Numbered from the stretch's first letter, positions 17,215 to 27,968 are shown. The stretch is DNA of 64,000 bases from Vagococcus_D sp963518325 (GCF_963518325.1 NZ_CAUQJB010000020.1:24322-88321); one strand, 5' to 3'. Made by a program: numbers and translations. Notes: generated from the letters alone by a model not told the origin.

Positions 17215-20200
17215 TTACAACACACCCTCACCTGACATTGAATCTGGCAAAATCAATTCTTTAGAACGACCGTTCCAATGATAATGTATGGTTGAAACAA
17301 AGTTAGCATTTCGACTGCGAATTAACTCATAAGTATTTAGGCTAGAAACTGTTTCATACTCCCCGTACAAAGCTTGAGAATTCATCATATAATTGAACCC
17401 TAACTGCTCCGTAGCTTTGAACAATTGGGCGATATTAAGGTCATCGATGCCGGCAAAAGCTTCATCTAAGGTAATGATCATTGGGGCATCGTTGCGGGCC
17501 TCTTTGTAGCGAGAATAGACGGCTGTAAAGAGTGGCAAGTACATAGAAATTGCCTTCTCACCCCCACTAAACTTATTAAAATAATTATTCGATAGCGGTT
17601 TTGTTCCTTCATTTTCCCGATGGAAGGAGAGTTCAAAACTGAACCAATCTCGATAATCTAAAACTTGTTGGAGTACCTGATACAAGTTTTCGTCCTCTTC
17701 CGATTCATCTCTCATCTTTTTAGCTCGCGCAATCTTAGCTTGAAAATGGCGTTTCATCGTGTTTAAGTCCTCCTCTTTCAGAGACCCTGTATCTTTCCGC
17801 AGCAAACGGACCAACTCGGCCGTCGGCAATTCCTCTTCCGTATCAGACCCTTTAGGACGCCATTTAATCGACAAGGTTAAACCAGATGAGTTGTCCTGGC
17901 CTTCTAACATTTTATTCATATCATGGCCCCATTTCTGGGCTTTGCTAACTAGGGCCCGTAAAACTTTACCGACAGAGTTCAAAATGATTTCTTCGAAAAG
18001 CTCTTCGTCGCCTTTCCGCAAAATCAATTGTGATTGCTCAATTTGAGCCCTTAGGGAATCTAAGACGCCATAAGGTGAGCGCCAAGCTCCTTCAGCATCC
18101 AAACGTAAAATTCGCTGATAATTCAAATGACGCCATAATTCAATTTCCGATGTAAAGTCATCATTGACCTCCTCGGCTCCCATCCAGCTCGGCTCAGCTA
18201 AAATCGGCTCGTCTCGCACGTCTAATCGATACTCAAGTAAGTCCCCCTCCAATTCACGGTGCTTACTATCAAAGTCTCCTTGGTAACGATTTAAACGATT
18301 GTCGCCCCGTTGCCAATGACTCAATAAGGCTTGACCTAAGCTCTCTGGTGTCTGATCAGTGGACCAGGGATATCGACCAGCTTCAGCGGCAAACATCTCT
18401 TGCCAAAGAGCAGCAAATGGTTGATAAAAGGCGAGATCACTTGCCAATTGTTCAACCTTTTTAGCCGTCACACTTGATTCCTCTGTGACGCCCATAATCT
18501 CTGGCACAATCGCCTCTCGACGTTCGCTGCCCTTTTGAATCAGTTCAAACACTTGTTGGAAGCGGGCTTCAATTTCTGCCACATTGGTTAACTGCTGCCG
18601 TTCTAGATTGGACGCCAATTGTTGTTCCAATCCACTGACTTTCCGTTTAAGTTGTTGCAAGTTATCGTAATCAAATTGTAAATCTTGTTGTTGATGGTCG
18701 ATTAGGTCTTTTTTTTGTTGGCTTTGATCTAGATGATGGCTGATGGCCATCACGATTCCTTGCCAGTCATTAAAGGTACCTTGATAATCATCCATGTTAG
18801 CCAAAGCCTCTTCAAAGGCGCCACGGGATTTCTCCAAACTAATGCCAGTCATCAATTGGTTAATTTGAATCGCCAGCTGGGTGGTCAGCTGTTGGTGCTG
18901 AGTCAATTCTTGTTGCGTCTGATTGATTTGCCCGTCAATTAACTCAACTTGTTGCTGAGCCTTTTGACTTTCACCATAAGCCACAGCCATATTGCGGTCA
19001 TCAGGCAAGCGAGTGACGGCTTCATCAATCTCTTTCAAGGCAGCTAGTAATTGCTGCTCGGAGGCTTCCAGTTGAGCCTGACTTGCTTCTAAGACATGAA
19101 TCTCCTGCTCTAACTCGGCAATCTTTTCCTGTCGGTAACGATCACGACTGGCTTGTCCAATAAAAGAGGCTTGATAATTGTCAGGGGCCTGGCCTTTCAT
19201 CGTTAAGGCTTGATAATCTCCCCCTAAGGAAAGGGACCAAGCTTTATTTTCATTATCCACTTCCAAATCAGAATAAACATCTATGGACATTAAGACTTCT
19301 TCAATCAACCTAACTGGCAGAGCGCTCTCACCCTCGGCTTTTAAATACTGGCTTAAGGTCGGCACACTTGAAAAACGAACCTCAGACAGTGGATTTAATT
19401 GACGATCGTCTACTAGCGCAGGAAGACTGACATCAGCCAGTAAGGCATCTAATATCCCACTCGCTTTTAAGGCACCCTCCAACTTATTTCGTTGAGCCTG
19501 AGAGACGTCCTCTTTAAAATCAACACAGGAGTATAAAGGAGCAAAGGTGATTCCCTGGGCTTTTAAACTGGTCCGATTGGCGACCCTTTTTTTTGAGCGC
19601 CATGGTTCCGGATCCTTGTCTTTGCGCCAAGCTTCTTGTTCACTTTGTTTCTCGGCAATCTCTTCAGTCGTGGCTTTTAATTGCCCCCGCAAGGGATAGA
19701 GTTGGTTATTAAGATCCTGTTGAGCTAATTGAACCCCTTCATATATCGGCTGCAACACGTCCTCAAACCGAGTGACTTCTTCATACAACACCGACAATTG
19801 TCGCAAACTCTTGCGGTACAACTCGTCTGACAAACTGAAAGGGGCTTGTGCCCGCCAATTGCCAAGCAATTGAACAGTCCTTTCTCGCTCATCATGAAAA
19901 CTTTGAAGCCAATGACGCTGTTCCTTCCGATGATGGTCAATTTTTTCGGCTAAGCGACCCAAACGTTGATCTAGCTCTTTTAACTGTCGCTGTATGCTTT
20001 CTTGTTCCTTGATCAAATCCAATACTTGGCGTAACAACTGAATAAACTGTTGGGTTTGCTGATACCAATACTTCAACTGTTGAGATTGATTATCCCCCTG
20101 CCGCTCAAAACGCTGTAAATTCTGCTGATGCTGATCACTATAACCTGCAACTTGGGCAAAATCGCCTAAAGCAAATAAATAATCGCCAGCTTCTTTTTTA

Positions 20201-21363
20201 GCGTCGTATAATAACATCTCTAGCTGCTCTAAATCGTTTCGCAATTGAAACAGATTAGACTCCTTCTGTTTCACACGCCCTTCTTGGCTTGCTAAATCCT
20301 GAGCGTTATACGTCAGCTGTTGCTTCAGTTCTTCGGCCCGCTTAAGCAATTGATAGGCTTCATGTCCCTTTAATTCATCTTGTTCTTCTTGCCAGACCAC
20401 GAGCTGTTCCAACAAATGCCGACGTTCTTCCGTCAACTCAGCTAAGCGCTCTTGACACTGGCTTTTCAACGTCAACTGAACCTGATGCTCCGCCGTAATC
20501 GTCTTAACTTTTTGACCATAATCCTGACGCCGATCAGCGATCATCGTCAACCGTTCCCGATACATCCGCTCATAACTAACAGTCAACTTTTTAAGAGCCT
20601 GTTGTTCTCTCTCAAACTGTTCTAAACGAGAGCGACTGCTGTCAATTTGTTCCAGCGTTCGAGACAAAGGCAAAAGATCGTCTTCTTTTAAACTAGGCAA
20701 GGCATTGGTTAAAATTTCGTAAATCACAGAAGGACGAAACTCCTTCGACAATTTAGGACTTCGCAGTTGAATGAGTAGCTTAATACAATCATCAAATGCC
20801 GCCAAATTTTCAAAACCAAAAATCGTTTCGTTAACAAACTGTTGATAGTCACGGGGCTTACTAAATAATTGGCCCCCGTCTTCCAAGCGATTGATCAACT
20901 GACGCTTTGACAAGGGAATGCCCCGATCACCACTACTCTGATCAAACAAACTAAAATCATGACCCACTCGCCGATTATCGGTAATCGCAAAAAACCATTT
21001 GTTGAGAGTATCTCCACGTCTGGCTTGCAAACCTATGCCCGTGGTTACATAACGATTTTGGCCTTTGCGACGGTATTCAATCATTAAATAACCCGTCCGC
21101 TCTTGAGCAGAACTTACCTCTTCCTCACCCAATAAATAATCTTCCATCCGTCGATCGCGACTCCCAAAAGAATCTAGGCGATTCGCAGTGGTACGTCCAT
21201 CTAGCAAGACTGGCAATAAACTTTGCATCGTCACAGATTTACCAGAACCATTCGAGCCTCGTAACAGTAATTTCCCATCAGCAAATTCAAAAAACTGTTC
21301 ATCGTAATACCAAAAATTAATTAAACCCACTCGGCTAATTTCCCATTGTTGTCCCTCTAACAT
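17215..21363 (-). CDS. jetC: Wadjet type II SMC-like ATPase JetC
   Basis: A 1382-residue SMC/MukB-like ATPase of the TIGR02680 type. It has an N-terminal Walker A, GSNGSGKS (36-43), long coiled coils rich in Gln/Glu/Leu (about 240-480 and 740-930) flanking a hinge-like region (~580-740), a C-terminal signature FSGGEKAISM (from 1265) and Walker B 'MIITLDEA' (1295-1302). In Wadjet, JetC dimers with JetA and JetB extrude DNA loops and hand small circular DNA to JetD. Its length is normal for the family. It follows jetB by 15 bp. Confidence 0.95.
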   Translation of the reverse strand: MLEGQQWEISRVGLINFWYYDEQFFEFADGKLLLRGSNGSGKSVTMQSLLPVLLDGRTTANRLDSFGSRDRRMEDYLLGEEEVSSAQERTGYLMIEYRRKGQNRYVTTGIGLQARRGDTLNKWFFAITDNRRVGHDFSLFDQSSGDRGIPLSKRQLINRLEDGGQLFSKPRDYQQFVNETIFGFENLAAFDDCIKLLIQLRSPKLSKEFRPSVIYEILTNALPSLKEDDLLPLSRTLEQIDSSRSRLEQFEREQQALKKLTVSYERMYRERLTMIADRRQDYGQKVKTITAEHQVQLTLKSQCQERLAELTEERRHLLEQLVVWQEEQDELKGHEAYQLLKRAEELKQQLTYNAQDLASQEGRVKQKESNLFQLRNDLEQLEMLLYDAKKEAGDYLFALGDFAQVAGYSDQHQQNLQRFERQGDNQSQQLKYWYQQTQQFIQLLRQVLDLIKEQESIQRQLKELDQRLGRLAEKIDHHRKEQRHWLQSFHDERERTVQLLGNWRAQAPFSLSDELYRKSLRQLSVLYEEVTRFEDVLQPIYEGVQLAQQDLNNQLYPLRGQLKATTEEIAEKQSEQEAWRKDKDPEPWRSKKRVANRTSLKAQGITFAPLYSCVDFKEDVSQAQRNKLEGALKASGILDALLADVSLPALVDDRQLNPLSEVRFSSVPTLSQYLKAEGESALPVRLIEEVLMSIDVYSDLEVDNENKAWSLSLGGDYQALTMKGQAPDNYQASFIGQASRDRYRQEKIAELEQEIHVLEASQAQLEASEQQLLAALKEIDEAVTRLPDDRNMAVAYGESQKAQQQVELIDGQINQTQQELTQHQQLTTQLAIQINQLMTGISLEKSRGAFEEALANMDDYQGTFNDWQGIVMAISHHLDQSQQKKDLIDHQQQDLQFDYDNLQQLKRKVSGLEQQLASNLERQQLTNVAEIEARFQQVFELIQKGSERREAIVPEIMGVTEESSVTAKKVEQLASDLAFYQPFAALWQEMFAAEAGRYPWSTDQTPESLGQALLSHWQRGDNRLNRYQGDFDSKHRELEGDLLEYRLDVRDEPILAEPSWMGAEEVNDDFTSEIELWRHLNYQRILRLDAEGAWRSPYGVLDSLRAQIEQSQLILRKGDEELFEEIILNSVGKVLRALVSKAQKWGHDMNKMLEGQDNSSGLTLSIKWRPKGSDTEEELPTAELVRLLRKDTGSLKEEDLNTMKRHFQAKIARAKKMRDESEEDENLYQVLQQVLDYRDWFSFELSFHRENEGTKPLSNNYFNKFSGGEKAISMYLPLFTAVYSRYKEARNDAPMIITLDEAFAGIDDLNIAQLFKATEQLGFNYMMNSQALYGEYETVSSLNTYELIRSRNANFVSTIHYHWNGRSKELILPDSMSGEGVL

Positions 21364-21378
21364 CGCTCCACTTCCTCT

Positions 21379-22647
21379 CTATAACTCCTCAAATAAGTTA
21401 GCTTGAAACATTTCGTCTGATTCAGCTTTTTTCTTGCCCTTGGCTTGTTTTAGTTGCTTATTTTTTATATCGTTCAGTTCTTTTTCAGCTTGTTCTGCCA
21501 CCCATTTATCCGGTCTAATCGGGTCAAAATCAGGAGGGTACGTACCGATAGTACGAGCAAAAAGGGGCATAATTAAATACTCCACATCACTCTTACGGAA
21601 AAATAGCCACTGTTCACCTGACTTCCACAATAGAACGGCTAATTTTTCTTGGCTCATTTCGCGAAACTCCTTGGACCAACCGCCGCGATAGGCTTCGGCA
21701 AAGTCACCAATTAAGGTTGTCCAGCGACTTTCAGTCAAATGACAGATGCCATAATCATCTCTTGGATACTCTTGCCCTCTAACAAAGGCAGCCAATTGAA
21801 GCAATAACTCATCTCGGTATTTAGAGGTTGGAAAATAGCGATACTCCCGTGACAGTTCCCTTAACGTTAACGCCGCGAAGTCTTTGGTTATTTCCAATGC
21901 AAAGGGAGTATGTGTCTCAAAAAACGTTTCAATAAAGGGTTGCTGCCTCCGCAAATAATTAAATTCCCCTTCATTCTCAACATGACGATAAATGACCGGC
22001 TCCAGCATCAACTGACGAAAAACCGAGACCCGATTTTCAAGATCTTCCCGCTGTTGTTGCTCCTTAATCATGTCTTGCCAGCCCTCATAACTATCGAGGT
22101 TTTCTGGATAGGAGCGCATAAAATAGCGACTGTAAACCGTAATTTTATAGAGCACTTCTTTGGAGCCGTCGTAATGATGATCAGCAAAATCCATGGTATT
22201 CCCTTCAATAATTTCAATTAACTGCTGGCTTGCCATATAAGTCAACACCCGGACAATACTGCGACGATGATTGTAATTCGTCCAGTCCAACCAATCCTCT
22301 TGAGGATAATCATGAACAATCTCTTCTATCAATTCATTTAGCAAAAAAGGCTGGCCTTCTCCCTTTTCTTCCGTGAAGGACATAGCACAGGCAAATAAGA
22401 CATAATCCATGACATCAGTAAAGGCTTGTATCCCCATCCATCCCTTAGCATTCTGGGGTATTTTTTCCAATTTAATGAAACGGGCATGAACGATTAAGCG
22501 CATACCAAAGCGCTCTTGAAGCAGACGCTTTAAAGGTCCTTCAACCCGTTTAACCGCGTGATATTTTTGTGGATTATCCTCTCGAATTAACCAATAATTT
22601 TCAAAAATAAGCATCAAAGCCTCGTTCACGTCTTGTTGATTACTCAC
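21379..22647 (-). CDS. jetB: Wadjet type II subunit JetB
   Basis: A 422-residue protein of the TIGR02678/DUF2398 type, the kite-like accessory subunit of the Wadjet motor. Recognisable features are the N-terminal 'ENYWLIREDNPQKYH', 'ERFGMRLIVHARFIKLEKIP', 'WLDWTNYNHRRSIVRVLTY' winged-helix patch and 'SRYFMRSYPENL'. Its start overlaps the jetA stop by four bases (ATGA), giving coupled synthesis. The end is lysine-rich (KNKQLKQAKGKKKAES). It is intact. Confidence 0.92.
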   Translation of the reverse strand: MSNQQDVNEALMLIFENYWLIREDNPQKYHAVKRVEGPLKRLLQERFGMRLIVHARFIKLEKIPQNAKGWMGIQAFTDVMDYVLFACAMSFTEEKGEGQPFLLNELIEEIVHDYPQEDWLDWTNYNHRRSIVRVLTYMASQQLIEIIEGNTMDFADHHYDGSKEVLYKITVYSRYFMRSYPENLDSYEGWQDMIKEQQQREDLENRVSVFRQLMLEPVIYRHVENEGEFNYLRRQQPFIETFFETHTPFALEITKDFAALTLRELSREYRYFPTSKYRDELLLQLAAFVRGQEYPRDDYGICHLTESRWTTLIGDFAEAYRGGWSKEFREMSQEKLAVLLWKSGEQWLFFRKSDVEYLIMPLFARTIGTYPPDFDPIRPDKWVAEQAEKELNDIKNKQLKQAKGKKKAESDEMFQANLFEEL

Positions 22648-24113
22648 AGTTCTTCACCTACTTTAATAATCTGATAGACCACTTTAGGCATAGACAAAAT
22701 CCCGTCATCAGCTTCTAGCTGGATAATCGTGTCGGGATAATACTGGACACTAACTTCCATTCCTAGCTCAGTCACTAATTGGCGATTCTCATAATGAAAA
22801 GATAAGCTTAGCCATTTTAATAAAATTTGACGGCATTGAGGATCAATCAGACTGATTTTTTCTAAATCAATTTGATCATTGTCAACGTAGGTCAAGATTT
22901 TTTCTTTTAATTGACGATTTTCAGCTAAGAAAGCTAACATCGCTTGGTTCTTATCTTGACTGCGCCGCACAAAGGACGTCGCTTTAGTTTTACGTCGATA
23001 ATTAATAATATGGGGCAGTATCTCGTAAACAGTTGGTTCCAACTCCCACATATCATCGTATTTGTTCGCTGATTTTAAAGGGTTGACTGCCAGATGTTGA
23101 GAATGAGCCACCCCAAAAAGATAAGCCGACAGTTGGTGCGCCTCTTCCAGATCGGTCACTTGACTAAACCACTTGGCCACATGTAAATAATCTTTTTTAC
23201 GGCTGCGATATTGTTGCATGCGATCGCCAAAACGTTGAATCAAGCGGGTCATCCGGTTAATGGCTTGATTGGTTTGGCGAATCAGCATGGAGTACTCACT
23301 TTCCTTCTGTTCTGAATCAATAAACCAATCATAAATAGTTTGCCATCTGCCATAAAAATCGGCTTTTACCCGTTCTTTGCGAACCTCCCAGTCAATCACA
23401 TCAGGAATTTTTTCCTCGTAGTCATAAACCCCTTCTAGAACCTTCCTTAGATGTTCTGCTGGCATCTCCTCAAGCTGACTTTGCAGTTGATAAGAGGTCA
23501 TTTGCATATTGACCACAAAATCTTGTAAGTATTGAACAAACCGGTCTTTAAAAACTAAAAAAGCCGCCGTTTGCATCTGATGTTCGACTTTTTCACTATT
23601 CAAATAGGCAATATAATCTGCGGTATTTTTCTTAATTGAATTAAAATGTGTCAGGGTATCTTGCCATGCTCCAAAACGATCTTCTAAGGTCTCAACCTCT
23701 TTAAAGCTTCCCATAGACTTTAATAACCGCTCGAAAGAATGACGATCCAACGCACCACGAACCTGATCTTTTTGCAGAGCTAAGTTTTCCAGCATTTCTT
23801 CAATCGCCACACTGGTTTCTGTCATCTGATATCGGAAATGGCGATTTTTATACTCTTCAATTGATTTCGGTTCACTCATTTCCTGACGAGTTTCAAGATT
23901 GCCCCATTCCACCAGCATCGCCAAATCCTGATCTAGCTCCCTTTCTAAATAAACCTCATCCAATTGCTCTTGCATATGAGTATAGACGTCCAAACGATAA
24001 AGTAAATCATTCATCCGTCGATGTTCCTGATAAAAATAAGCCATTATTTCTCGATAGCGCTGAAAATTCTCTGCTCGTAAATAATTGGCTTCATTAACTT
24101 TAGTATAAGGCAT
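22644..24113 (-). CDS. jetA: Wadjet type II subunit JetA
   Basis: A 489-residue protein of the TIGR02677/DUF2397 type, the kleisin-like subunit that bridges the JetC heads. The N-terminus carries the family pattern: 'VNEANYLRAENFQRYREIM', 'YFYQEHRRM', 'LVEWGNLETRQ', 'FRYQMTETSVAIE'. It is first in the operon jetA-jetB-jetC-jetD, the standard type II order. AGAGGAT precedes the ATG by about ten bases. It is intact. Confidence 0.92.
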   Translation of the reverse strand: MPYTKVNEANYLRAENFQRYREIMAYFYQEHRRMNDLLYRLDVYTHMQEQLDEVYLERELDQDLAMLVEWGNLETRQEMSEPKSIEEYKNRHFRYQMTETSVAIEEMLENLALQKDQVRGALDRHSFERLLKSMGSFKEVETLEDRFGAWQDTLTHFNSIKKNTADYIAYLNSEKVEHQMQTAAFLVFKDRFVQYLQDFVVNMQMTSYQLQSQLEEMPAEHLRKVLEGVYDYEEKIPDVIDWEVRKERVKADFYGRWQTIYDWFIDSEQKESEYSMLIRQTNQAINRMTRLIQRFGDRMQQYRSRKKDYLHVAKWFSQVTDLEEAHQLSAYLFGVAHSQHLAVNPLKSANKYDDMWELEPTVYEILPHIINYRRKTKATSFVRRSQDKNQAMLAFLAENRQLKEKILTYVDNDQIDLEKISLIDPQCRQILLKWLSLSFHYENRQLVTELGMEVSVQYYPDTIIQLEADDGILSMPKVVYQIIKVGEEL

Positions 24114-24177
24114 TAGTTCACATCCTCTCTCAAATTACACTCGTGTCTTGGTCACAAAATGTTCACTCTCCATGCCT

Positions 24178-24183
24178 ATTATA
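24178..24183 (-). promoter_or_regulatory. Extended -10 promoter of the Wadjet operon
   Basis: On the minus strand TGTTATAAT (a TGn extended -10) lies 65 bp before the jetA start. A TTGTCA box is only 12 bp further upstream, too close for a normal -35, so the extended -10 would carry recognition. Confidence 0.45.
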
Positions 24184-24292
24184 ACAAAATACAAATGACA
24201 AATCGTCTTTTATTTGATGCTATTTACTACTTTTTCATCAAAAACAAGCTGGGACATAAAATCGTTTTGTTTTTTCGTTGAACAACTCGTCA

Positions 24293-24550
24293 TTGGTTAA
24301 CATAGAGACAATTGACATTAAAGAAGAAAGAATAATTGACTAGATAAAACTGACAGAACACTTACCTGACAGATTACTAGATGTTCTAAACTCTAATTAT
24401 TATGATGTCGAAAAACAAACAAAACTATATGAGTTCTTAAGGGAATATTTCTCTGTATTAAATAGTTTAAACGGGCCATCCCCTCCAACTCATGAAAAAC
24501 TACTATCGTCTTTACAGATAATAAATCATAATCTTGATGGGAAGGCTTGA
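24293..24550 (+). pseudogene. Hypothetical gene with one internal TAG
   Basis: Reading from a TTG at 24293, 86 codons stay open except for a TAG at codon 17: 'NIETIDIKEERIID', stop, then 'IKLTEHLPDRLLDVLNSNYY' and onward to 'LQIINHNLDGKA' and TGA. The codon use and helical pattern look coding. It is one of very few plus-strand genes here and is divergent from jetA. Product unknown; a small immunity or regulatory protein is possible. Confidence 0.4.
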
Positions 24551-24635
24551 TATACACGCTTATTTAAGTCTCTTAGTTCTTTTTCTGTCGCCATGTTTTA
24601 TAAGCTTCTCTCGGTCTTATCGAAAAAAATAACTG

Positions 24636-25010
24636 TTACTTTTTTGTCGTACCTTTTTTAAATTCTGTTCCGCCTGCATATGACTCTAAGGTTTTAGCTT
24701 TATTATTTGGAGAAAAATCAATACCAATAGTTCCAACAATGGCATCTTTTGTCGTAATTGTGACATCTATTGAAGTAAATCCAGCTAAGTCATTTTCAAC
24801 AAACTCTTCCGAAAACTCAATTTCCTTAACCTCTGCAAAAGTATGTTTAATTTCCTTTACTGTTGTTTCCATTCTTACTAACTCTTGTTCTCTTTTCTGT
24901 TCTTCATTCCTTTTAAATAGCTTCAGACCAGCCCCTCCTACTAAAATTAAACAGCAAAAGATAATAAACCATCTTGTTTTATTTTCCAATGTTTCATCCA
25001 CTTTTTTCAT
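24636..25010 (-). CDS. Membrane-anchored hypothetical protein, copy 1
   Basis: A 124-residue protein: short cytoplasmic N-terminus, one membrane segment ('WFIIFCCLILVGGAGLKLF', ~14-32), a charged helix ('NEEQKREQELVRMETT'), then a beta-rich extracytoplasmic domain. It is paralogous to 32198-32626. There the reading frame begins MNSNEKV; here the same bases carry one extra A in the A-run (AATGAAAAAAGTG), which shifts that start out of frame, and ATGAAAAAAG provides a substitute start. No good ribosome site is seen in either copy. Function unknown. Confidence 0.65.
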   Translation of the reverse strand: MKKVDETLENKTRWFIIFCCLILVGGAGLKLFKRNEEQKREQELVRMETTVKEIKHTFAEVKEIEFSEEFVENDLAGFTSIDVTITTKDAIVGTIGIDFSPNNKAKTLESYAGGTEFKKGTTKK

Positions 25011-25090
25011 TAGAATTCATAACAAAATAAGTATAACAAACAACAGATATACATTGTCAGTTATGTAAATGTATTAGACTAACAATTGAT

Positions 25091-25134
25091 AAAAAAGCTT
25101 ACAACGAATACGGGAGGTTGCTGTAAGCTTTTTT
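25091..25134. terminator. Bidirectional terminator, duplicated copy 1
   Basis: AAAAAAGCTTACA (25091-25103) pairs with TGTAAGCTTTTTT (25122-25134) over 13 bp. The same element with slight changes is at 32715-32758, also upstream of the paralogous membrane gene. Confidence 0.7.
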
Positions 25135-25339
25135 CTTTATTCCAATTTTCAATGTTAAATCACTTTTTACAAGTCTTAACCTGAATCTGTACCTCAAGTA
25201 GGACTTTTTATCTTAAAACATCTGCAATCCCATAAAAACTACCTCCGCCCACAATTTACTCTGCAATTTGTATTCACATACAGGTTGACAAGCCTCCCGC
25301 AAATTGAGATTCTAAGGGCTTACGTCTTATCGGCTTAAC

Positions 25340-26841
25340 TCAATGTTTCCTGAGAACGACTGCTCGATAAATTGACCAAACGTGCTGTTTATCTCACCAT
25401 CATTGGCATCGAATACGATATGTTACCAACGTTGCCTTCTCTTTACGAATTAAGTCGCCGTTTGATGACGACTGGCAATACCTCAACTTTGTGGTATAAA
25501 CTTCCTCGGAAATCAACGAAAAAGTTTATGAAAAATGACAAGTTGCTTGAGAAAACAGAATCGAACCACACAACTTGCCACTATTATTCGCAAAGGCAAT
25601 TTTGCTTTAAATCGCCCTGAACACTTTCTATAGCGTCTATTTAAATGCGGCAGCGTTGAAACTCTGTCTCTGCCGGTCTATTTTCTCATAAAATTGTCAT
25701 GAATGACGATGGCACTTACGTTTATACTGCTGCTTCTCATTACCGTCGAATAATCTGGCAATGTCGCAAAGCCGGCATTTTCATTTGCGATTGCCCGCGG
25801 AATTACTCCGATCCCTTGGCGGCATGAGGCTGGGCTGGCGATAAAGAACAATATTTTTGGGGCACACTATCTACTTTTTAGTGACCTACAACCAAGAATA
25901 AAACTCGACTTGTCAATTTATTTGCGAACCGTTGAAGCCAGAAGACACGATAGTCTCACCGCACTTATCGCATTAGTGGAGTTTCACAAAATTTATCAGA
26001 CTATACGATGACTGCTTTTTTATCAGATTCCGCTTCGAATAATTACGAGACCTATCGATTACTTAATGATTGGCAAATCTCAGCGATCATCACCTTGAAG
26101 CAACGGGTCGCTGATCGCTTTAAATACAAGGAACTCAACGTCAACCGCTGAAGAGGTTCCTATCTGCGAGGGAGGCTTCCCCATAACGTTCAATTGGAAC
26201 GATACTCACCATATGCGCACCAAATGGCGCTGTTTAGCCAAAACTATCAAATGTGGAAGATGTCAGTGTGGCAATTCCTTTATTGAAGAAAGTAGCTGAT
26301 TTAGGTATTAAAGATATCTTCGTTATAATGGACAAAGGCTACGACGCTCAAGCTGTCTATGAAAAAGCCCATGAGTGACAACTTGAGCCGATCATTGATT
26401 TAAAACGCGTCTCTAAAAATGAGGGAGAGATCAATCGCTTTTATGCCCCAACCTGCCTGTTAGAATATAGCTACCGATATGATAGTTTTGATAAGCGTTA
26501 TGGTACATTAAAATTTAGAAAGCCCGAAACTCATTGTCGTGATTGCCCTTTAAAAAATGAGGGTCTCTGTCAAAAAGTCATCAAAATCAAACAATCTAAC
26601 AACGTTCGTAAGTATTCACAACCCCACCCGAGGAACACGAGCGTGGTGGAAACATTATAAAGAACGAACGTCGGTCGAGCGTGTTAATGCCTATCTTAAA
26701 GACAATTATGGACCCAATAGTACGACCTATTTTACCGGCACACGAGTGGTAGTCAAACACCATTTAATCCAATTGACCTACAATTTAAAAACGGTTTGCG
26801 CGCAGTTATTAGTTAAAAAAGAAACAGTCGTGCCATTTTAA
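25340..26841 (+). mobile_element. Decayed DDE transposase (IS)
   Basis: Pieces of a transposase occur in changing frames on the plus strand: 'MNDDGTYVYTAASHYRRIIW' (~25690), 'DIFVIMDKGYDAQAVYEKA' (~26330), 'HCRDCPLKNEGLCQKVIKI' (~26540) and, after a shift near 26630, 'ERTSVERVNAYLKDNYG' to 26841. The D-G-Y and late Glu fit a DDE enzyme; the Cys-rich DCPL..EGLC patch is typical of IS1182-like transposases, but the family call is tentative. Its C-terminus closely matches the fragment at 15156-15359. It is inactive. Confidence 0.75.
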
Positions 26842-27000
26842 AATTGGATGAGTGTTTGCTTTTAAAAAAAGCGAATTATGAAATTGGCTCATTTATAACT
26901 TCTGACTTATCTTTCTAGTGTTACTTGTTTGGGAAAACTACTAAGATAACTATCTTTTTAATCGAATTTGTTCTATAACCACCTGCTTAACTATACCCAA

Positions 27001-27291
27001 TCAAAAATGATCTTCGTAATCGCCATAATCTATTTCCGTCATATCGCGAATAAAACTTGGTTTTTGCATATGAGCTAGAAAATCTGAAAGGATATAGACT
27101 TCTTTTTGTTCATTTAATAAAGAACCTACTAACAAAATTTTTAACGAAGAACTTCCGCGTGGAAAAGTGTGCAATATTTCAATGTGCTCTACTTCAAATT
27201 TTTCATACTCTTTACCTACAACGTGGGCAAAATAGATAATATCCTTTGTTATCGGTAGCTTGAGTTCTTTTCTTATGTCTCTTGTGATCAT
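27001..27291 (-). CDS. Hypothetical protein, 96 residues
   Basis: Start MITRDIRKEL is chosen for the AAAGGAG site ~8 bases upstream; an in-frame ATG further upstream has none. The protein is soluble and mixed alpha/beta, with 'TKDIIYFAHVVGKEYEKFEVEHIEILHTF' in the middle and an acidic end (EIDYGDYEDHF). Family not recognised. It lies between IS remnants and another decayed gene. Confidence 0.55.
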   Translation of the reverse strand: MITRDIRKELKLPITKDIIYFAHVVGKEYEKFEVEHIEILHTFPRGSSSLKILLVGSLLNEQKEVYILSDFLAHMQKPSFIRDMTEIDYGDYEDHF

Positions 27292-27448
27292 CTGTTTTCT
27301 CCTTTCCTTAAAAATGCGCCGTGCCTTTTTTAGCATCTTCATTTTATACCACAACTAATTTGGACTATTCATCTATCTTTTCTAATTTAATCATTTGATT
27401 CCTAGAATGAATCACGCTCACTGCTTGATGATTCAAATAGTTTTTGTT

Positions 27449-27968
27449 CTACTTCACAAAAGCTGTTGGGGTAAAAAATGCTACAACACAATCATTTGCT
27501 TTTACAGTTTGTTTTTCAAGCACAGGTTCCGCTACTTTCAATGATACTTTATAGCTGTTGGTGAGTTCGTTTTTTTTACTACTACTTCTATCAGTCTTGT
27601 TTGCTAAATTGGCATAATTATATCGAATAGCAGTCACTTTACTTTCATACACGACGATATGACATTTGCCATCGCTACGTTTATAAACATAGTTATACAG
27701 GCGATCTTGTTCATCCCTCTTAAAATAGAAGTTTCTCCAATTGATTTTTCTCCGTGAGAGTCCAATGTTTACTAATCGGCTAATTATGAATCCGACTCCA
27801 CCACTTCTTTTAATTCCAAAATTTTTCTCAAAGTTGAAAGATAGACGTCAGTTTGCCTCATTTTCCATAGTTTACTCCACTATCGTTTTTTAGGAAACAG
27901 ATCAACAAAAGCCATGGATTGCTCGACTTCTGCTATGGCCTCAGAAATAGAAATATATCTGCTTTCAT
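27449..27968 (-). pseudogene. Decayed hypothetical gene
   Basis: A strong ribosome site (AAAGGAG) precedes an ATG at 27968, but the frame fails after 11 codons. Pieces in other frames continue the same product: 'YISISEAIAEVEQSMAFVDLF', then after a TAG 'MRQTDVYLSTLRKILELKEV', then 'INWRNFYFKRDEQDRLYNYVY' leading into the last frame, which ends '..VVAFFTPTAFVK'. At least three lesions. Function unknown. Confidence 0.5.
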
